A stretch of 64,000 nt of DNA, taken from contig OX335641.1 in NCBI GenBank assembly GCA_946894095.1, forward strand, positions 8,264,501 to 8,328,500, in the 5' to 3' direction. Source of the stretch: Incurvaria masculella. Its lineage: Eukaryota > Arthropoda > Insecta > Lepidoptera > Incurvariidae. Of this stretch, positions 46,765 to 59,191 are shown one piece after another (positions within the stretch are counted from its first letter, which is position 1; the number at the start of each line of letters is the position of its first letter). The notes beneath the pieces are model-generated. The model saw nothing but the letters and a program-made list of their open reading frames with translations, was not told where the DNA came from and searched no databases. The position numbers and the translations under genes were made by a program.

Positions 46765-47976
46765 ATGGCGAACTGTGGAGCTTGCAATAACACCATAATT
46801 GATTCAGAGATTGTCATCTGTTATATATGTAAAGCTCCATATCATACCGATTGTGCCATTCTTCCCAACACCGACTCAATATCAAAACGCACGAGAGCAG
46901 CTAAAGAGTGGACGTGTGCAGTCTGTGTTGGTAGATCACGTCTAGGCAAAGGTTTCTTCAATAGCCCCTGCCCCCGCCGTACCATTTCGCCTTGCATCAC
47001 AACAACGGAATCTCCCCCGAATTCGACCCATAGTACTCCAGCAAGTAGCCCGTATGTTAATAAACTTTCCGGCGTAACTTCCCCCCCTCGAGCTATGTCT
47101 TCCTCCACGCACGGAACCGCCTCCACTGCTAAAGCTAAGTGTAGCTCCAATGCTAATGTCAACCAGGGGAACACTACAAAACACAAAACTGATAAGGAGC
47201 AGGATGGTGGTGTTCTACACATGCAACTCGAAGGTCTACTAACCCACATTGACGCTAAGATGGACGAAGTTGCTGCTAGATGGTCAAAAAAGTTTGATGA
47301 AAAGTTCTCCGAAATTGAGAAATCCGTACAATTTGTTAGTCAAAAATACGATTCAATTCTGCATAAGGTAGAAACTCTAGAAAAAGAGCTTGCTAACCTC
47401 AGACAGACCGAAAATACAAAGACAGCAAGTCCACATATCGAAAGTCAACTGCATAGCGTACACTCAAAGCTCGCTAATATCCAGGCCGAACAAAATAGGA
47501 CGCAACAATGGGCTCGTCAAAATAATATCGAAATTGTGGGAGTTCCCGAATTAAAAAATGAAGTGCCTACTAGCATTGTCATTAATATTGCAAAAGCCTG
47601 TGGAGTAGAACTTACCTCCGATGACATTGAGTTCTCATCGCGAGTACAGCCAAAAAAATCTGTTCCAGGCAGGCCTAAACACATCGTGGCAAAAATTCGA
47701 AAACGACACATAAAGGATGCAATTCTCTCGGGTATTCGAAAGTGCAGAGGCATAACAACAAGTGACATCAATATCCCCGGTGCCCCAACCAAGATACTCG
47801 TTCACGAACATCTTACGATTGTCAACAAAATGCTATACAACATGGCCAATATCCAGAAGAAAGAAAAAGGATACAAGTACCTATGGACAAAAAACTGCAA
47901 GATCTTCGTACGACTGAACGACAACACCGACGCGATCAACATCTGTTCCGAAGAAGATTTGTCAAAAATCACCTGA
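46765..47976 (+). CDS. LINE ORF1 protein with PHD finger, coiled coil and FP-like C-terminal domain (first copy)
   Basis: This 403-residue protein counts from the ATG at 46765; an in-frame GTG precedes it but ATG is the natural start. A PHD-type zinc finger uses C4, C7, C19, C22, H27, C30, C51 and C54, with W49 before the last pair. A Ser/Thr/Pro-rich linker follows (about 65-150), then a coiled coil (about 155-248) and a C-terminal domain (about 249-403) opening with QWARQNNIEIVGVPE. That domain resembles the family that also includes baculovirus FP25K-like proteins and LINE ORF1 proteins. The likely role is to trimerise and bind element RNA. The frame is fully open. ORF1 with PHD is typical of CR1-related LINEs in insects. 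It could be translated if the element is transcribed. Confidence 0.88.
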   Translation: MANCGACNNTIIDSEIVICYICKAPYHTDCAILPNTDSISKRTRAAKEWTCAVCVGRSRLGKGFFNSPCPRRTISPCITTTESPPNSTHSTPASSPYVNKLSGVTSPPRAMSSSTHGTASTAKAKCSSNANVNQGNTTKHKTDKEQDGGVLHMQLEGLLTHIDAKMDEVAARWSKKFDEKFSEIEKSVQFVSQKYDSILHKVETLEKELANLRQTENTKTASPHIESQLHSVHSKLANIQAEQNRTQQWARQNNIEIVGVPELKNEVPTSIVINIAKACGVELTSDDIEFSSRVQPKKSVPGRPKHIVAKIRKRHIKDAILSGIRKCRGITTSDINIPGAPTKILVHEHLTIVNKMLYNMANIQKKEKGYKYLWTKNCKIFVRLNDNTDAINICSEEDLSKIT

Positions 47977-48148
47977 GCGCCTATCACATTGCTACTTCAT
48001 TTTCAACTCAATTTGCTATACTGCTTTGTAACATCCAAAAGAGGATCATTGTTTCACATATTTACCTACATCGACAAGCACACACAACTCACTTACACTT
48101 ACTCTTACACACCATCAACAACAAACTATTCTCAGCATCTGATTCTGA
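47977..48148 (+). other. ORF1-ORF2 gap with internal deletion
   Basis: Only about 170 bp separate the ORF1 stop from the first RT-like codons. A complete ORF2 would need an endonuclease and RT fingers here, well over 1 kb. The sequence has no endonuclease motif in any frame. The same gap is at 59020-59191 in the second copy, so the deletion predates the duplication. Confidence 0.6.
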
Positions 48149-48457
48149 AATCTGTCTTCATTTACCCATGCCTTAGTAAACAACATGAACAAGCGTACTC
48201 AAGTAGACGTGATCTACACAGATTATGAAAAAGCATTTGATCGTGTAGATCACGGTATACTATTGTCAAAACTTAAATATCTAGGTATCCATGGGAACTT
48301 ACACCGCTGGTTTTCGTCATATGTAACGAATCGCAGTCAATTAGTTGCAATAGGAGGCTATAAATCGGTTTTCATGAAAATAAAATCAGGCGTTCCTCAA
48401 GGCTCTCATTTCAGGGCTGCGACAGAAAGCTTCGCAGGAGATAATAAAAATATCTGA
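48149..48457 (+). pseudogene. ORF2 reverse transcriptase remnant fused to non-LINE sequence (first copy)
   Basis: RT-like sequence starts after a TGA (48146-48148) with FTHALVNN followed by the first Met at 48185. It includes TDYEKAFDRVDH (palm motif A) and KSGVPQGSH. At 48412 the frame crosses the duplication junction and picks up 15 foreign codons before stopping at 48457. It lacks YADD, thumb, fingers and endonuclease and cannot be active. Confidence 0.88.
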
Positions 48458-49697
48458 TAAACTGCTTCCCGGCTGGAGATAGCGGGCGTGTCACGAACAC
48501 GTTGGCGGTAATAAAAACCTCTAAAACAATACAAATACTTTCTACTTGGCTGCACTAATAGGATTTTCACTTTTACGACACACATCTTATCACTCCCAAA
48601 GGTAGCAAACAGTTCTATTTTCTCATTCGAAAACCACTCTTAACACGACTGATTTAAATTTCATATCGCTCGAAGACTTTTCTAAATCAGTGGTACCATC
48701 TCTTCGCGATGAAAATGCACTCACTTGCTTTTGAAAATGCGTCGTGTGTCCAACGAGGTGAGTTCAAAATTGATCTTTAAATGAGATAGGGAAACGCTAG
48801 TGCAGAAAGGGGGGCACCGAGTAATCACGCCGAAAACTGAAGCAGTGAACTTTTATGCCCCCCTCACAATATGCGGGTAGGGCAGTAAATACGGTGCAAT
48901 AAATAAAGCCGTAATACTCGTCAAACGTACGAGCAGACAGTTCGACGAACGAGCTGCTCGTTAGAGATTCAGTGGACAAGTGATTTTATATCGAGATGAA
49001 TTTAGATGATTATAGCGCTTTGTTTAAAACACCGAAAGTCAAACATGACGGGTATGTGGTCCACAGCCTTTCGGTAAGGGTATTCGAATTCAGCACCAGG
49101 ATGTGTAAATCATAATATAATTACCGCTGAAATAAAGAACAACTGTGGTTGGGTATGGAATACTTTAAGGTGATGTGGAGCGTTACATAAAATAGGAATG
49201 CAAAATAAGATGTGCCGAGGTCCTTCCTTTTATAAGTATTTGTGTAGTGTCAAAATTGTCTTACTAGGTGTGCTTTAGGAACAACTCGGCAAGCATTGCT
49301 TTATCTAATGGTTTGACACTTTCAACGCGCCGACACGTAAAGTGCCGTACTTATAGAGGCTTTTTCTTCAGAACCTTTACACTATTCTATTCATTTAGTA
49401 AGCTCGCAAGGCTCGTGACGCTTCGCCACACCTCCACCTGGTTAATATTACTCTACTGCATGCAAGACCGCCCGACGGGCGACCACTTCCGAGCTGCTCT
49501 GGAGGGCTCCTCACCACCCAGTTGAGCGCTCCCTTCAACCCGACCTGCAGCAACAAGATGCCCAGCCTGCCGCTAGCTCATAGCGGCTCCAATGACCGGC
49601 AGTGATTCATGCCTGCCGAGAAGCCCTTATGCAAAAAGGGTAACCCTATATGCCAGCACCTGTACCGACTCCTGAGATGCAGAAGACCCCACTGCTA

Positions 49698-49913
49698 AGG
49701 CTCGTGGCTCAGGGGTGCGGGGCCTTGTTTCTTATGCCAGAGGCCATAGGTTAAATCCCCAACCTATTCAGGTACCACTTTATATTATATCTATTTATAA
49801 ATTGGATAAGTAAATTTCGTTCCGAATGCGATTTGTTTCATGGTTCGAGATCCATGTATAAGAAAAGATGGTCGAAGGGGTAATGAAAAATCGTCTTTTG
49901 TGAAGGGTACTTG
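49698..49913 (+). repeat. tRNA-headed SINE-like element, duplicated copy
   Basis: Identical counterpart of 38655-38870, moved by the tandem duplication and not by retrotransposition. Confidence 0.6.
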
Positions 49914-51591
49914 ACCGTTATGCATCTCGATTCGTGATTTTTATTGCCAAAACGAGACGAGAATGATGACATCATTCTCGTTCACCTTCCACTTTGATTC
50001 ACTGGTGACGATAAACAGATACATCATCCACGCCTCGCAAAACTTCCCCGCGCTCTGCGTCGCCTGTAAGGAAAATTAAAGGGATTTCCTGCAGAGGAAG
50101 CGGCTACTAATGCAGGGGCGTGTCGCCCGCCGGGTCGCCGCTACACTTTTATGATTTATTTCCTACGCCATTGTTTATGCTAATGTCTAGTCCCGCGCCG
50201 GCGACACCGACACGATGAGGGCTCTGGAGTGTTCTTCTGTAGCCGTTTCGTATATTTCCTGAAGCGAGATTTATGTGTGAATCTGGGTAATGCCTTCTTG
50301 GAAGAAAATATTGTTTCCTTTTTGGAAATGCTCTTACAACTGGTGTAGACAATTTTCTTGCGGACCACCATGGCATCATTGCTCTAGTAGAGGAAGGCAG
50401 GGCATTCAATGCAATTTCAGAATCGAATACACAAAAAACCTCGATATATTCTTTTATTCTCCTAAGGCAACCAATCCTCGATGTGTCTTTGATTTACTAT
50501 ACTACTTTAACCCTATTCAGAATCCATACCACTGCATATATGCTGGACACACTTCTATTCTTGAAAGCGACAAAACATATACCTAAAATAACCTAGGCAA
50601 CGACCACAACTTTAAAGTAAATAAGCACTGCAAGTTAGTAGAAGGGATAGTGAGAAAGCGGTTCCGGATCGCTCAAAACATTGAATGAACGATGGCCGAA
50701 GTGGCAATGAAAAATTGTCCGTATTTTCTATCCAGTTCAATGCAGCCGAGCAATCTGAGGAATTGTCATGAGGAAGAGGAAAGGCATAGCACTTAGTTCC
50801 CATAAGGTGAGTTGGGATAATGTCAAGAAATTGGTTTTAGGTATTCATGTCCACTTACAGAATAAAATGTAGCCTGGCATCGTGCCCGAAAACGACTGCA
50901 ATAACATTATATTTAAAATTGTGTGTCATTGAAAGATATTGTGCATCAGCACCATATCTTCAAAGTACATACACGCTACCGAGGTAGCGACCGACGCCGC
51001 CTCCTGCTCTACTTCTTATATATTAGTCCGTAAGTACTGTGATAAAGAAGGACCGTAGAATAAATTAGCCATTAAATTAAAAAAAAAGGAAAAAGGAATT
51101 TAGCCTACATATGAAAATATTCCTTTATCATCGGCGCTGATGAAGGACGGCCGCGTGCCTCCGCTGAATGGCTAATCTGATATTCTGTCTAATATAACTA
51201 GGTGCACATTATTAATCTGCTAAGTTCTTTGACTAGATGGTTGGCGTCTGGCATCTGGGATCCAAACGCCAAGAGTCTCTACAGCAAAGGCGACGATCGC
51301 GTAGTTCGAATGTACTGAACTAAAATTGTTATGTTTTAAACTTTCCGACTTTGCTGCGGGGCGTCGCGTAACCGGTCGCCCGAGAAGAGCCCTCCATGTG
51401 GCTTGAGAACGGATTTTTTCAGTTCCCTAGATAGTACTCGGAACATTCTAAAAACACATTTGTTCCAGGGTTTTAAACTGGTTGAATCCGAAAAACATGT
51501 GCGTATAATATCGTTGTATACCGACGGGGATACCAACGCTGTATGCTTTCGGAATATTAAGCCAAACTGAGCCGCAGTCTGCGTTACTGCT

Positions 51592-51620
51592 ATGATAGTC
51601 TGCGGCCCGCAGACTATCAT
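51592..51620. repeat. Perfect palindrome, duplicated copy
   Basis: Counterpart of 40549-40577 in the second tandem copy, unchanged. Confidence 0.95.
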
Positions 51621-54239
51621 ATCAGTAACTAATAAACTATGGCAATGCGCTAACTCAGTAGCATCAAGGAGTGTACTCGAAGACCGTAGGGTTATTCTGT
51701 AATATGTGCTGACTAAGAATAATATTACACAAAAGTGTGCAGGTGTATTACCAATACATAATCACCTAGGGAGAAAATGTAACAAGCAGTCAGCGGAAAT
51801 TAAGCTAAACTCCATTCGAAGCATGGCACGAATAGCCAATATAGGAATGATTATTTTTCGCTATTCAATGTGCCAAGAGTTGTGGTCAGTTTAATGCTAT
51901 AGAAAAATAGTTAGCTAGAAAAATGTGCCCTTTCGTTCATAAACTCAACTCGACTACCCTCACGGAGCGATTGAAGGCAACGCTGGTGTTCACGAAGCCT
52001 TCCGAGCATCGACATCTTCCGAGTGACAGTCGTTCGTTACTACTCTTTCGGCAGCGAGATTCAATTAGAGCGTACGTTTGTGCTGTTGCAATAAAAGCTT
52101 TACTGCCTTCCAGTGGCGTGTCCTACCACGCTACCTGCGCTATACTACATCCGCCATCCTAATGACGAAAATGTTCTTCAATCGAATTCAATGAATCATA
52201 CCGCAAATACCCCTTAAATGGGTGAAAACTATAAAGTGTCAATTTTATTCCCTATGGCAATCTGCGTTATTTTAAATGAATTTGTTGATTTTGTGAGCGA
52301 CATGCGGCAAAACCCTTAGTTTTAAAATAACGTTTATACCCATTCCAGCTGTTTGCGTTACAGACGTTATGTCCTTGTTTGTTTCCAAATGATTCCTAGA
52401 GGAATATTGGTTTTCCAATGTTTAAACCTAGCTTACGTTATTTTTCTTCGATTATTCAGTTAGTTAGGGAGATCACAGAAGTGTGTCATTTTATGGCGAG
52501 TTTTGTGGGCTATGGCTATTAATATTACTTTTTAAAAAGCTATTTGTTTCCACGGAATCACCTGCGTTATATTCCGGCAAAAAAAAAAGTAATTTTCTCT
52601 AGGCTACTCAAATGTTTAACCCCACTTATTTAGCTTAACGGTAAGTAGCCCATAGTTGACTATAATAATCAAGTTAGTAAAGACTTCCTTTCCTTGGAAA
52701 GTTCCTTCGAAAAAATAATCTGAAATGTCATGAAAATTGCCGATCCATTAACATTCCATATAAACTGTAGCCGGCCGGAGTTGCGTGAATCTATCAAATG
52801 ACTGTCCACAGCTTACCACCGGCTAACTAAGTAGTTCACTATTTACGACGCAGGCGTATAAATCGTAGCCATGTCAGTAATTGTTGTCGTATTTCTACTC
52901 AAACAAATAAATAGGGCTCTGTTAAAAGCCAACAAGGATATTGATTTTATATTTGCTCCAGAATTAACTAGTTAAGAAATAAAATAAAACGGTCGAAACA
53001 TTGCCACGACAAAAAATATTACAATTATTTCAAATATCTTACTGTTAATCATGTACATATACATCCAGCCCCATTTTTTTTCTCATAAATGGTGGTTTTA
53101 GAATCTCGCATCGTCTAGACCCGGTGTTAAATTGTATTAGTTGCCTCACACTGAAGACAGCCTTCAGCTAGTATTGTCTGTGCGCCCGTGACCGATCAGC
53201 GCTGTGCACACACAGGCCAAGTAACACGGTTTTAGATTGAATTGGATTCGCGGAAAGCTTAAACTATAAAATTTATATTGAGTGGAAACAACAATAAACA
53301 ATATTTATTAATATGGTTTAAATATCGAAATTAAGGCTTATTTTTCAAATCGGTGGATAGCCCTTTCAAATATCAGTGTAATTTAAAGTGTATATATTTG
53401 GGACTGTGCTCGACTGTCCAGAATTTTATCGTTTTTTTAATGAATTCCGAGATATGTTGAAATCATCTTAAAGATACTGGAATTTTTTTGCAGATTTATT
53501 GATTAAGATTTACTTATTAATGCCAACACTGCTAGGCACATATTTTAATTTTTATTTAAAAAACTAATTTTGGCAGCATTAATGTTCGCTTCTTATGGTT
53601 TGTTGTTATTGGCGAATAAGAAACAATTATGGATCTATCTAGAAGGTTCGAAACAAAAACAAAATAGTGTTAAGCCCAGTAAAAGGCCCGGCCACTCGGA
53701 CAGATTTTTATGAAAGACGGCCGCGACTTTCACTGTTGCCGACACGTGTCGTCGTGTCGTGCGTCGTGTCGTGCGTCTGTTTTTTCGAACAAAAAAAACA
53801 CGTGCAGACATAGATATTTATTGTTTGTTATTAAATCCCAAATATCAAGTAAATTGGAACAATGGTTTTCAAATGATTAGTAAACTACGTTTGTATGGGG
53901 AGCGTAATTTTCTGATGCTTACGGGCCCACCTCAAGATGCACAAATCCAGTGACAACAAGAAAATATTGTGAAACATTCGCACGTTTAGTTTTAATACTA
54001 TTATTTCAATCATGAACTATCACAGTGCCCTGAATACTTAGTTACTTACAATACTAAGAGCAAGTTAGATTAATGAGAAAAATGTATGTCTTATCAGAAA
54101 TAATGATGTATAGTTGATTCCAGTTACTGACATCATCTGTATCGTAGGCATATAGACCTATTAATTTTCCGATCTGTTAAAATGTATAACCAAAGATATT
54201 ATGTAATCGCACATCACAGCAAACATTTTAAGATAAAAT

Positions 54240-54890
54240 TTAACAAAAAAAATAACCGACTTCAAAGAAAAAGCACTAAAAAGTAAAAAATAATGTTCAT
54301 TTTTGTAGTTACGATTTCTGTTATTTTTTGAGTCGGCGTAAGCCGGGCACGCGCTGCGCCAATCAAGAGAACCTAACCTAAACTAACCTAACCTAACCTA
54401 ACCTAACTTAACCTTGGCTGACACCGACTCAAAAAATAACAGAAATCGTAACTACAAAAATGAACATTATTTTTTACTTTTTAGTGCTTTTTCTTTGAAG
54501 TCGGTTATTTTTTTTGTTAATTTTTTTTTAATTTGTTAATGTTTAGTGAATCTTAAGTACACTTACTAATTTGAACACGTCCTTTCCAATAAAAAAAGAA
54601 TCACCGAAATCGGTTGGCGTTATATTGAGTTATTCGTCCATTTGTCGCGCACATCTTAATAAAAATTTAAGACTTTTATGATTTTCTCATGGATATCATT
54701 GTCAGAACTTAACCAAATTAAAATGGGACCACTTGGGAAGCACTAGCTATCATTTAAAAAAATAATCATCAAAATCTGTTCGCCCAGGAAAAAGTTATGA
54801 GGTAACAAACATAAAAAAAAAACAAAAAAAAACAAAAAAAAAAAACATACAGACGAATTGATAACCTCCTCCTTTTTTTGAAGTCGGTTA
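54240..54890. mobile_element. Duplicated copy of the hairpin-bearing element
   Basis: Counterpart of 43197-43847, including the perfect 97-bp arms (54240-54336 and 54424-54520) and the CCTAA loop (54372-54413). Confidence 0.6.
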
Positions 54891-56643
54891 AAAAACAGTA
54901 AAATGTTTCTATTTTTATTATTGCCTCCAGCAGTCTCCGAGAACGTACAGTGCTCTTACAGTCATATTAACCAACGAGTTTAAATAGATCTCAGTTCACA
55001 TGAAAATTTTACTTCGAACATCTCATTACCGTTGGAGTTCCTCCATTATCTTTCTTTTTTCTTTTCGCTTTTGAAGGTTTAATATTACAATTTCAACCCT
55101 GCCGACTCCCACACGTCATTAACTTTTCATCAAACATGGGACCGAGACAAAACAAAAACAAGGGACTTCCAACCATCCCATTACCTAAGCGCTATCGACA
55201 AAGCACTCGCTCATTTTTACGCCCATTTCCGTTCAGCAAACCATAATTTTTTTGTCGCTTGCTCCGATGTTTTTATTGTAATGTTACGCATACGATGTTT
55301 ATGAAAAATATGCGTTTTTTCGTATTTCCCGATCCTGTCCGCACCGTGATCGTGGAGCGAATGACGATTTTAAAATAATTTAAACATTCATGGATTTTGC
55401 TCACATGAAACGACATTCTTGAGATATCATGCGGATTTTTTAACATATTTTCATCGACTCTTGAAGGTAGTGCCGCCTATCCTTCTCCACTCAAGGCGGC
55501 TTGTAGTCGGAGGCCGGTGCGCCTGGTATACTGATGTGCCGTCATTTGTTTGAATAACTGTCGTTTAGGTTGCGCAGACCATATTTTGCTATCAGAAAAA
55601 GGTTTGGGGACATAATGGAACATTATGGCTGCAGAGCGACAATAGAGAATCGAGATTTTTGATACTTCTGCAATGTGGAAAGTTATCGATCGAATCACAC
55701 AGATCGGGTAGAAAACAGTAGGATGGCAGCTTGAAAAATAGTGCATTTTGGCTGACCTGGTCAAACGGTTTCGCTAAATCTAGGCCCTCATTACCTATCT
55801 CATATGAGACGAATAAAAGGAAGTTCCCAATAGATCAAATCGGACCCATTATGCCGGGAAGTCACGACATTTTTGGTCACGATAAGGTAAATGGCTGAAT
55901 CTGGGTTTACATGTTAGAGACCAACCCTCTGATGCTAAATAGGTCTGTCAACCTGCGCCAAGTTGTTGCGTTATCTAGATTGGCTATATAATAAAAAAGA
56001 TGTTGGCATGTACCTGCTGATGAATATACTGATTGCCTAGAAATATTGACACCTATTAATTATGCAACAAAAACAAGTCGGTTTTTTAAATAAAATCCTT
56101 AAATATAAATAATGGTATATCTGTAACCTAAATCGCCTATAACTACGAAATGCAACCAACGATTTGTTCAGTTTTGGTATTGCCAAGCAAGTATGTACTG
56201 ATACTTTCATGCTATTTTCATGCATGCTTTTACTAACAACTTGTTAAATTGTTGGGCCCCAAACTCACTAACATTTCTTTATTTGATTGCAAACTTTAAA
56301 AAAATATATTGAATTAATAAAGTTTGGATTAAACTATTCCAATCATCTTTCTTTTCCTAAGATTTAAATTATTACCTGACATTATTTGGCATCTTATTTT
56401 AGTCTGTGATTAGTGAATTGCAATTAGAGAGTAAATAATATCTAGTTAATATTTTAAGTGAACGAAATCTAAATTTCAAAGCTTCACAAAGGGTTTTTTT
56501 AAAATAATTTGAAGCAAGAAAAGTTTACATTTTCAGAATTAATTATACTGCGTCATAATGGTGGGATCGCTGATTATCCTAAAATAAATGGAAATCGTGA
56601 ATACATCGAAAACTTAGAAGTGATTAAACACATAAGTAATATC

Positions 56644-56903
56644 AATTTGGAGGAATGATGCAGAACGCTCCTAGCTTCACGTCGCCACCGAATATTCGTC
56701 GAGTCAGTCACGCGTCAAAAAATCGCTCAGGGTTGCCAGTGCGCTCGCACCCACGAATAATGATGTCGGCTGATATTTTTATATTTGCCACAATAAAGGA
56801 TTCGCGGTAGGCTTGCTCGCCGCGGGCTGATCATCCATCAAAATGCAAAACATTCACCGTATACAAATGTCGCCGCATTCATTTGAGGGTGAGTAATTTT
56901 GGA
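56644..56903 (+). other. GC-rich island, duplicated copy
   Basis: Counterpart of 45601-45860 (ATG at 56843, donor at 56889). If it is a real promoter/exon, the tandem duplication doubled it. Confidence 0.25.
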
Positions 56904-57335
56904 GATGTTTTCTATTGAGTAATATTTATGGTTCAAGACCGGCAAGTCTAGGGTTCATTAATATCAAACATGACAAATAGGTAATGGTTTGACTGCGACC
57001 ATCCAAATTAGAATGTCGAAACAATGAGTTACTGATCAAGAGTTTTTTTTATTACACATACACACACATGTTTAGATCAAAGTTAATTTATTTGAACAAA
57101 TAAAAAAACATTCAATATTAATTGTAATTACGAAGACTGTATCTGGTATTCCGAGTGCCATATCCGTCCGTCCGTCTGAACACTACAGCCGTTAACTTTA
57201 TTATTGTTCAACCGTAACCTCGTAAACGCAGCAAAGATATTGCAAGTAAATCTATAGTTGAGTCAGTAATTCAGAATACAAACAATGTGCCATTCAAAAA
57301 CCTTTTATTTCTCATCATTGTCGAGACTTAGAAAA

Positions 57336-57533
57336 ACCGGCCAAGTCCGAGTCGAACTGGCACACAAAGGGTTCCGTACCATCCTACATTATTTAACACC
57401 AAAAAATTATGTATTTTTTTTGTATGGGGGCCCCCTTTGATTTTTATTATTCTTTCAATTTAAATATTTGTTGTGCAAATATGTACAAAATATATAGACA
57501 CTCTGTGAAAATTTCAGCTGCCTACCTATTACG
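57336..57533 (+). repeat. Family G repeat, 5' part (second copy)
   Basis: Counterpart of 46293-46490. Together with 60716-60816 it forms one interrupted repeat, split by the LINE insertion. Confidence 0.85.
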
Positions 57534-57807
57534 TGTATTCGTCAAGCAGAGTAGACGCATCAACTGTTCACAAGAAAATTAAAATCCACAAAAACATCAC
57601 GCGCATTTGTCCTGCTCGCACTTGGCATTTACGGCGCGGGAAAGGTGAGACAACTACTTTTCTCCACTTCATCTGTATTGGCGCGTGCCCGTGCGACACA
57701 ATTCGACTCTCAGCACGGGACCACTTCGCAACCGGAATTGTGCATGCGCCTGGCACAACCATCATGTTCCTCAATAATTTGATATCTACCCTACACGTTA
57801 CATAGTG

Positions 57808-59019
57808 ATGGCGAACTGTGGAGCTTGCAATAACACCATAATTGATTCAGAGATTGTCATCTGTTATATATGTAAAGCTCCATATCATACCGATTGTGCC
57901 ATTCTTCCCAACACCGACTCAATATCAAAACGCACGAGAGCAGCTAAAGAGTGGACGTGTGCAGTCTGTGTTGGTAGATCACGTCTAGGCAAAGGTTTCT
58001 TCAATAGCCCCTGCCCCCGCCGTACCATTTCGCCTTGCATCACAACAACGGAATCTCCCCCGAATTCGACCCATAGTACTCCAGCAAGTAGCCCGTATGT
58101 TAATAAACTTTCCGGCGTAACTTCCCCCCCTCGAGCTATGTCTTCCTCCACGCACGGAACCGCCTCCACTGCTAAAGCTAAGTGTAGCTCCAATGCTAAT
58201 GTCAACCAGGGGAACACTACAAAACACAAAACTGATAAGGAGCAGGATGGTGGTGTTCTACACATGCAACTCGAAGGTCTACTAACCCACATTGACGCTA
58301 AGATGGACGAAGTTGCTGCTAGATGGTCAAAAAAGTTTGATGAAAAGTTCTCCGAAATTGAGAAATCCGTACAATTTGTTAGTCAAAAATACGATTCAAT
58401 TCTGCATAAGGTAGAAACTCTAGAAAAAGAGCTTGCTAACCTCAGACAGACCGAAAATACAAAGACAGCAAGTCCACATATCGAAAGTCAACTGCATAGC
58501 GTACACTCAAAGCTCGCTAATATCCAGGCCGAACAAAATAGGACGCAACAATGGGCTCGTCAAAATAATATCGAAATTGTGGGAGTTCCCGAATTAAAAA
58601 ATGAAGTGCCTACTAGCATTGTCATTAATATTGCAAAAGCCTGTGGAGTAGAACTTACCTCCGATGACATTGAGTTCTCATCGCGAGTACAGCCAAAAAA
58701 ATCTGTTCCAGGCAGGCCTAAACACATCGTGGCAAAAATTCGAAAACGACACATAAAGGATGCAATTCTCTCGGGTATTCGAAAGTGCAGAGGCATAACA
58801 ACAAGTGACATCAATATCCCCGGTGCCCCAACCAAGATACTCGTTCACGAACATCTTACGATTGTCAACAAAATGCTATACAACATGGCCAATATCCAGA
58901 AGAAAGAAAAAGGATACAAGTACCTATGGACAAAAAACTGCAAGATCTTCGTACGACTGAACGACAACACCGACGCGATCAACATCTGTTCCGAAGAAGA
59001 TTTGTCAAAAATCACCTGA
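57808..59019 (+). CDS. LINE ORF1 protein with PHD finger, coiled coil and FP-like domain (second copy)
   Basis: Residue-for-residue the same as the protein at 46765-47976, as expected from the tandem duplication. It has 403 residues from the ATG at 57808. PHD finger C4/C7/C19/C22/H27/C30/C51/C54 at the N terminus, charged coiled coil in the middle, FP-like C-terminal domain. It sits about 270 bp downstream of the element 5' end, so any internal LINE promoter would lie in 57534-57807. No decay is seen (no stop, no frameshift), in contrast to ORF2 in the same element. Confidence 0.88.
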   Translation: MANCGACNNTIIDSEIVICYICKAPYHTDCAILPNTDSISKRTRAAKEWTCAVCVGRSRLGKGFFNSPCPRRTISPCITTTESPPNSTHSTPASSPYVNKLSGVTSPPRAMSSSTHGTASTAKAKCSSNANVNQGNTTKHKTDKEQDGGVLHMQLEGLLTHIDAKMDEVAARWSKKFDEKFSEIEKSVQFVSQKYDSILHKVETLEKELANLRQTENTKTASPHIESQLHSVHSKLANIQAEQNRTQQWARQNNIEIVGVPELKNEVPTSIVINIAKACGVELTSDDIEFSSRVQPKKSVPGRPKHIVAKIRKRHIKDAILSGIRKCRGITTSDINIPGAPTKILVHEHLTIVNKMLYNMANIQKKEKGYKYLWTKNCKIFVRLNDNTDAINICSEEDLSKIT

Positions 59020-59191
59020 GCGCCTATCACATTGCTACTTCATTTTCAACTCAATTTGCTATACTGCTTTGTAACATCCAAAAGAGGATCATTGTTTCAC
59101 ATATTTACCTACATCGACAAGCACACACAACTCACTTACACTTACTCTTACACACCATCAACAACAAACTATTCTCAGCATCTGATTCTGA

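Larger units (their letters stand above)
37370..48412 (+). repeat. Tandem duplication, first 11,043-bp copy
   Basis: Every position x here corresponds to x + 11,043 in the second copy, with no net insertion or deletion. All open frames compared translate identically. One substitution was noticed (40208 A, 51251 G). The left edge is not in any element; the right edge is inside the LINE reverse transcriptase. Contents: SINE 38655-38870, family A 39640-39830, palindromes 38914 and 40549, hairpin element 43197-43847, GC-rich island 45600-45860, family G fragment 46293-46490, and the truncated LINE 46491-48412. Confidence 0.97.
46491..48412 (+). mobile_element. CR1/Jockey-group LINE, first copy, truncated at the duplication junction
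   Basis: Starts directly after the target duplication with a 5' UTR of about 270 bp, then ORF1 and the start of the ORF2 remnant. It is cut at 48412 where the second tandem unit begins. The 3' part was never here: this is a breakpoint and not 5' or 3' truncation by retrotransposition. Confidence 0.9.

Noticed and set aside
46842..47249. 135-codon minus-strand frame (and its copy at 57885-58292)
   Set aside because: Antisense shadow of the LINE ORF1 coding region.
46765..47976. Integrated baculovirus gene
   Set aside because: The FP-like domain sits in a LINE with 5' end, ORF2 remnant, tail and target duplication, so it is an ORF1 protein and not a viral insertion.
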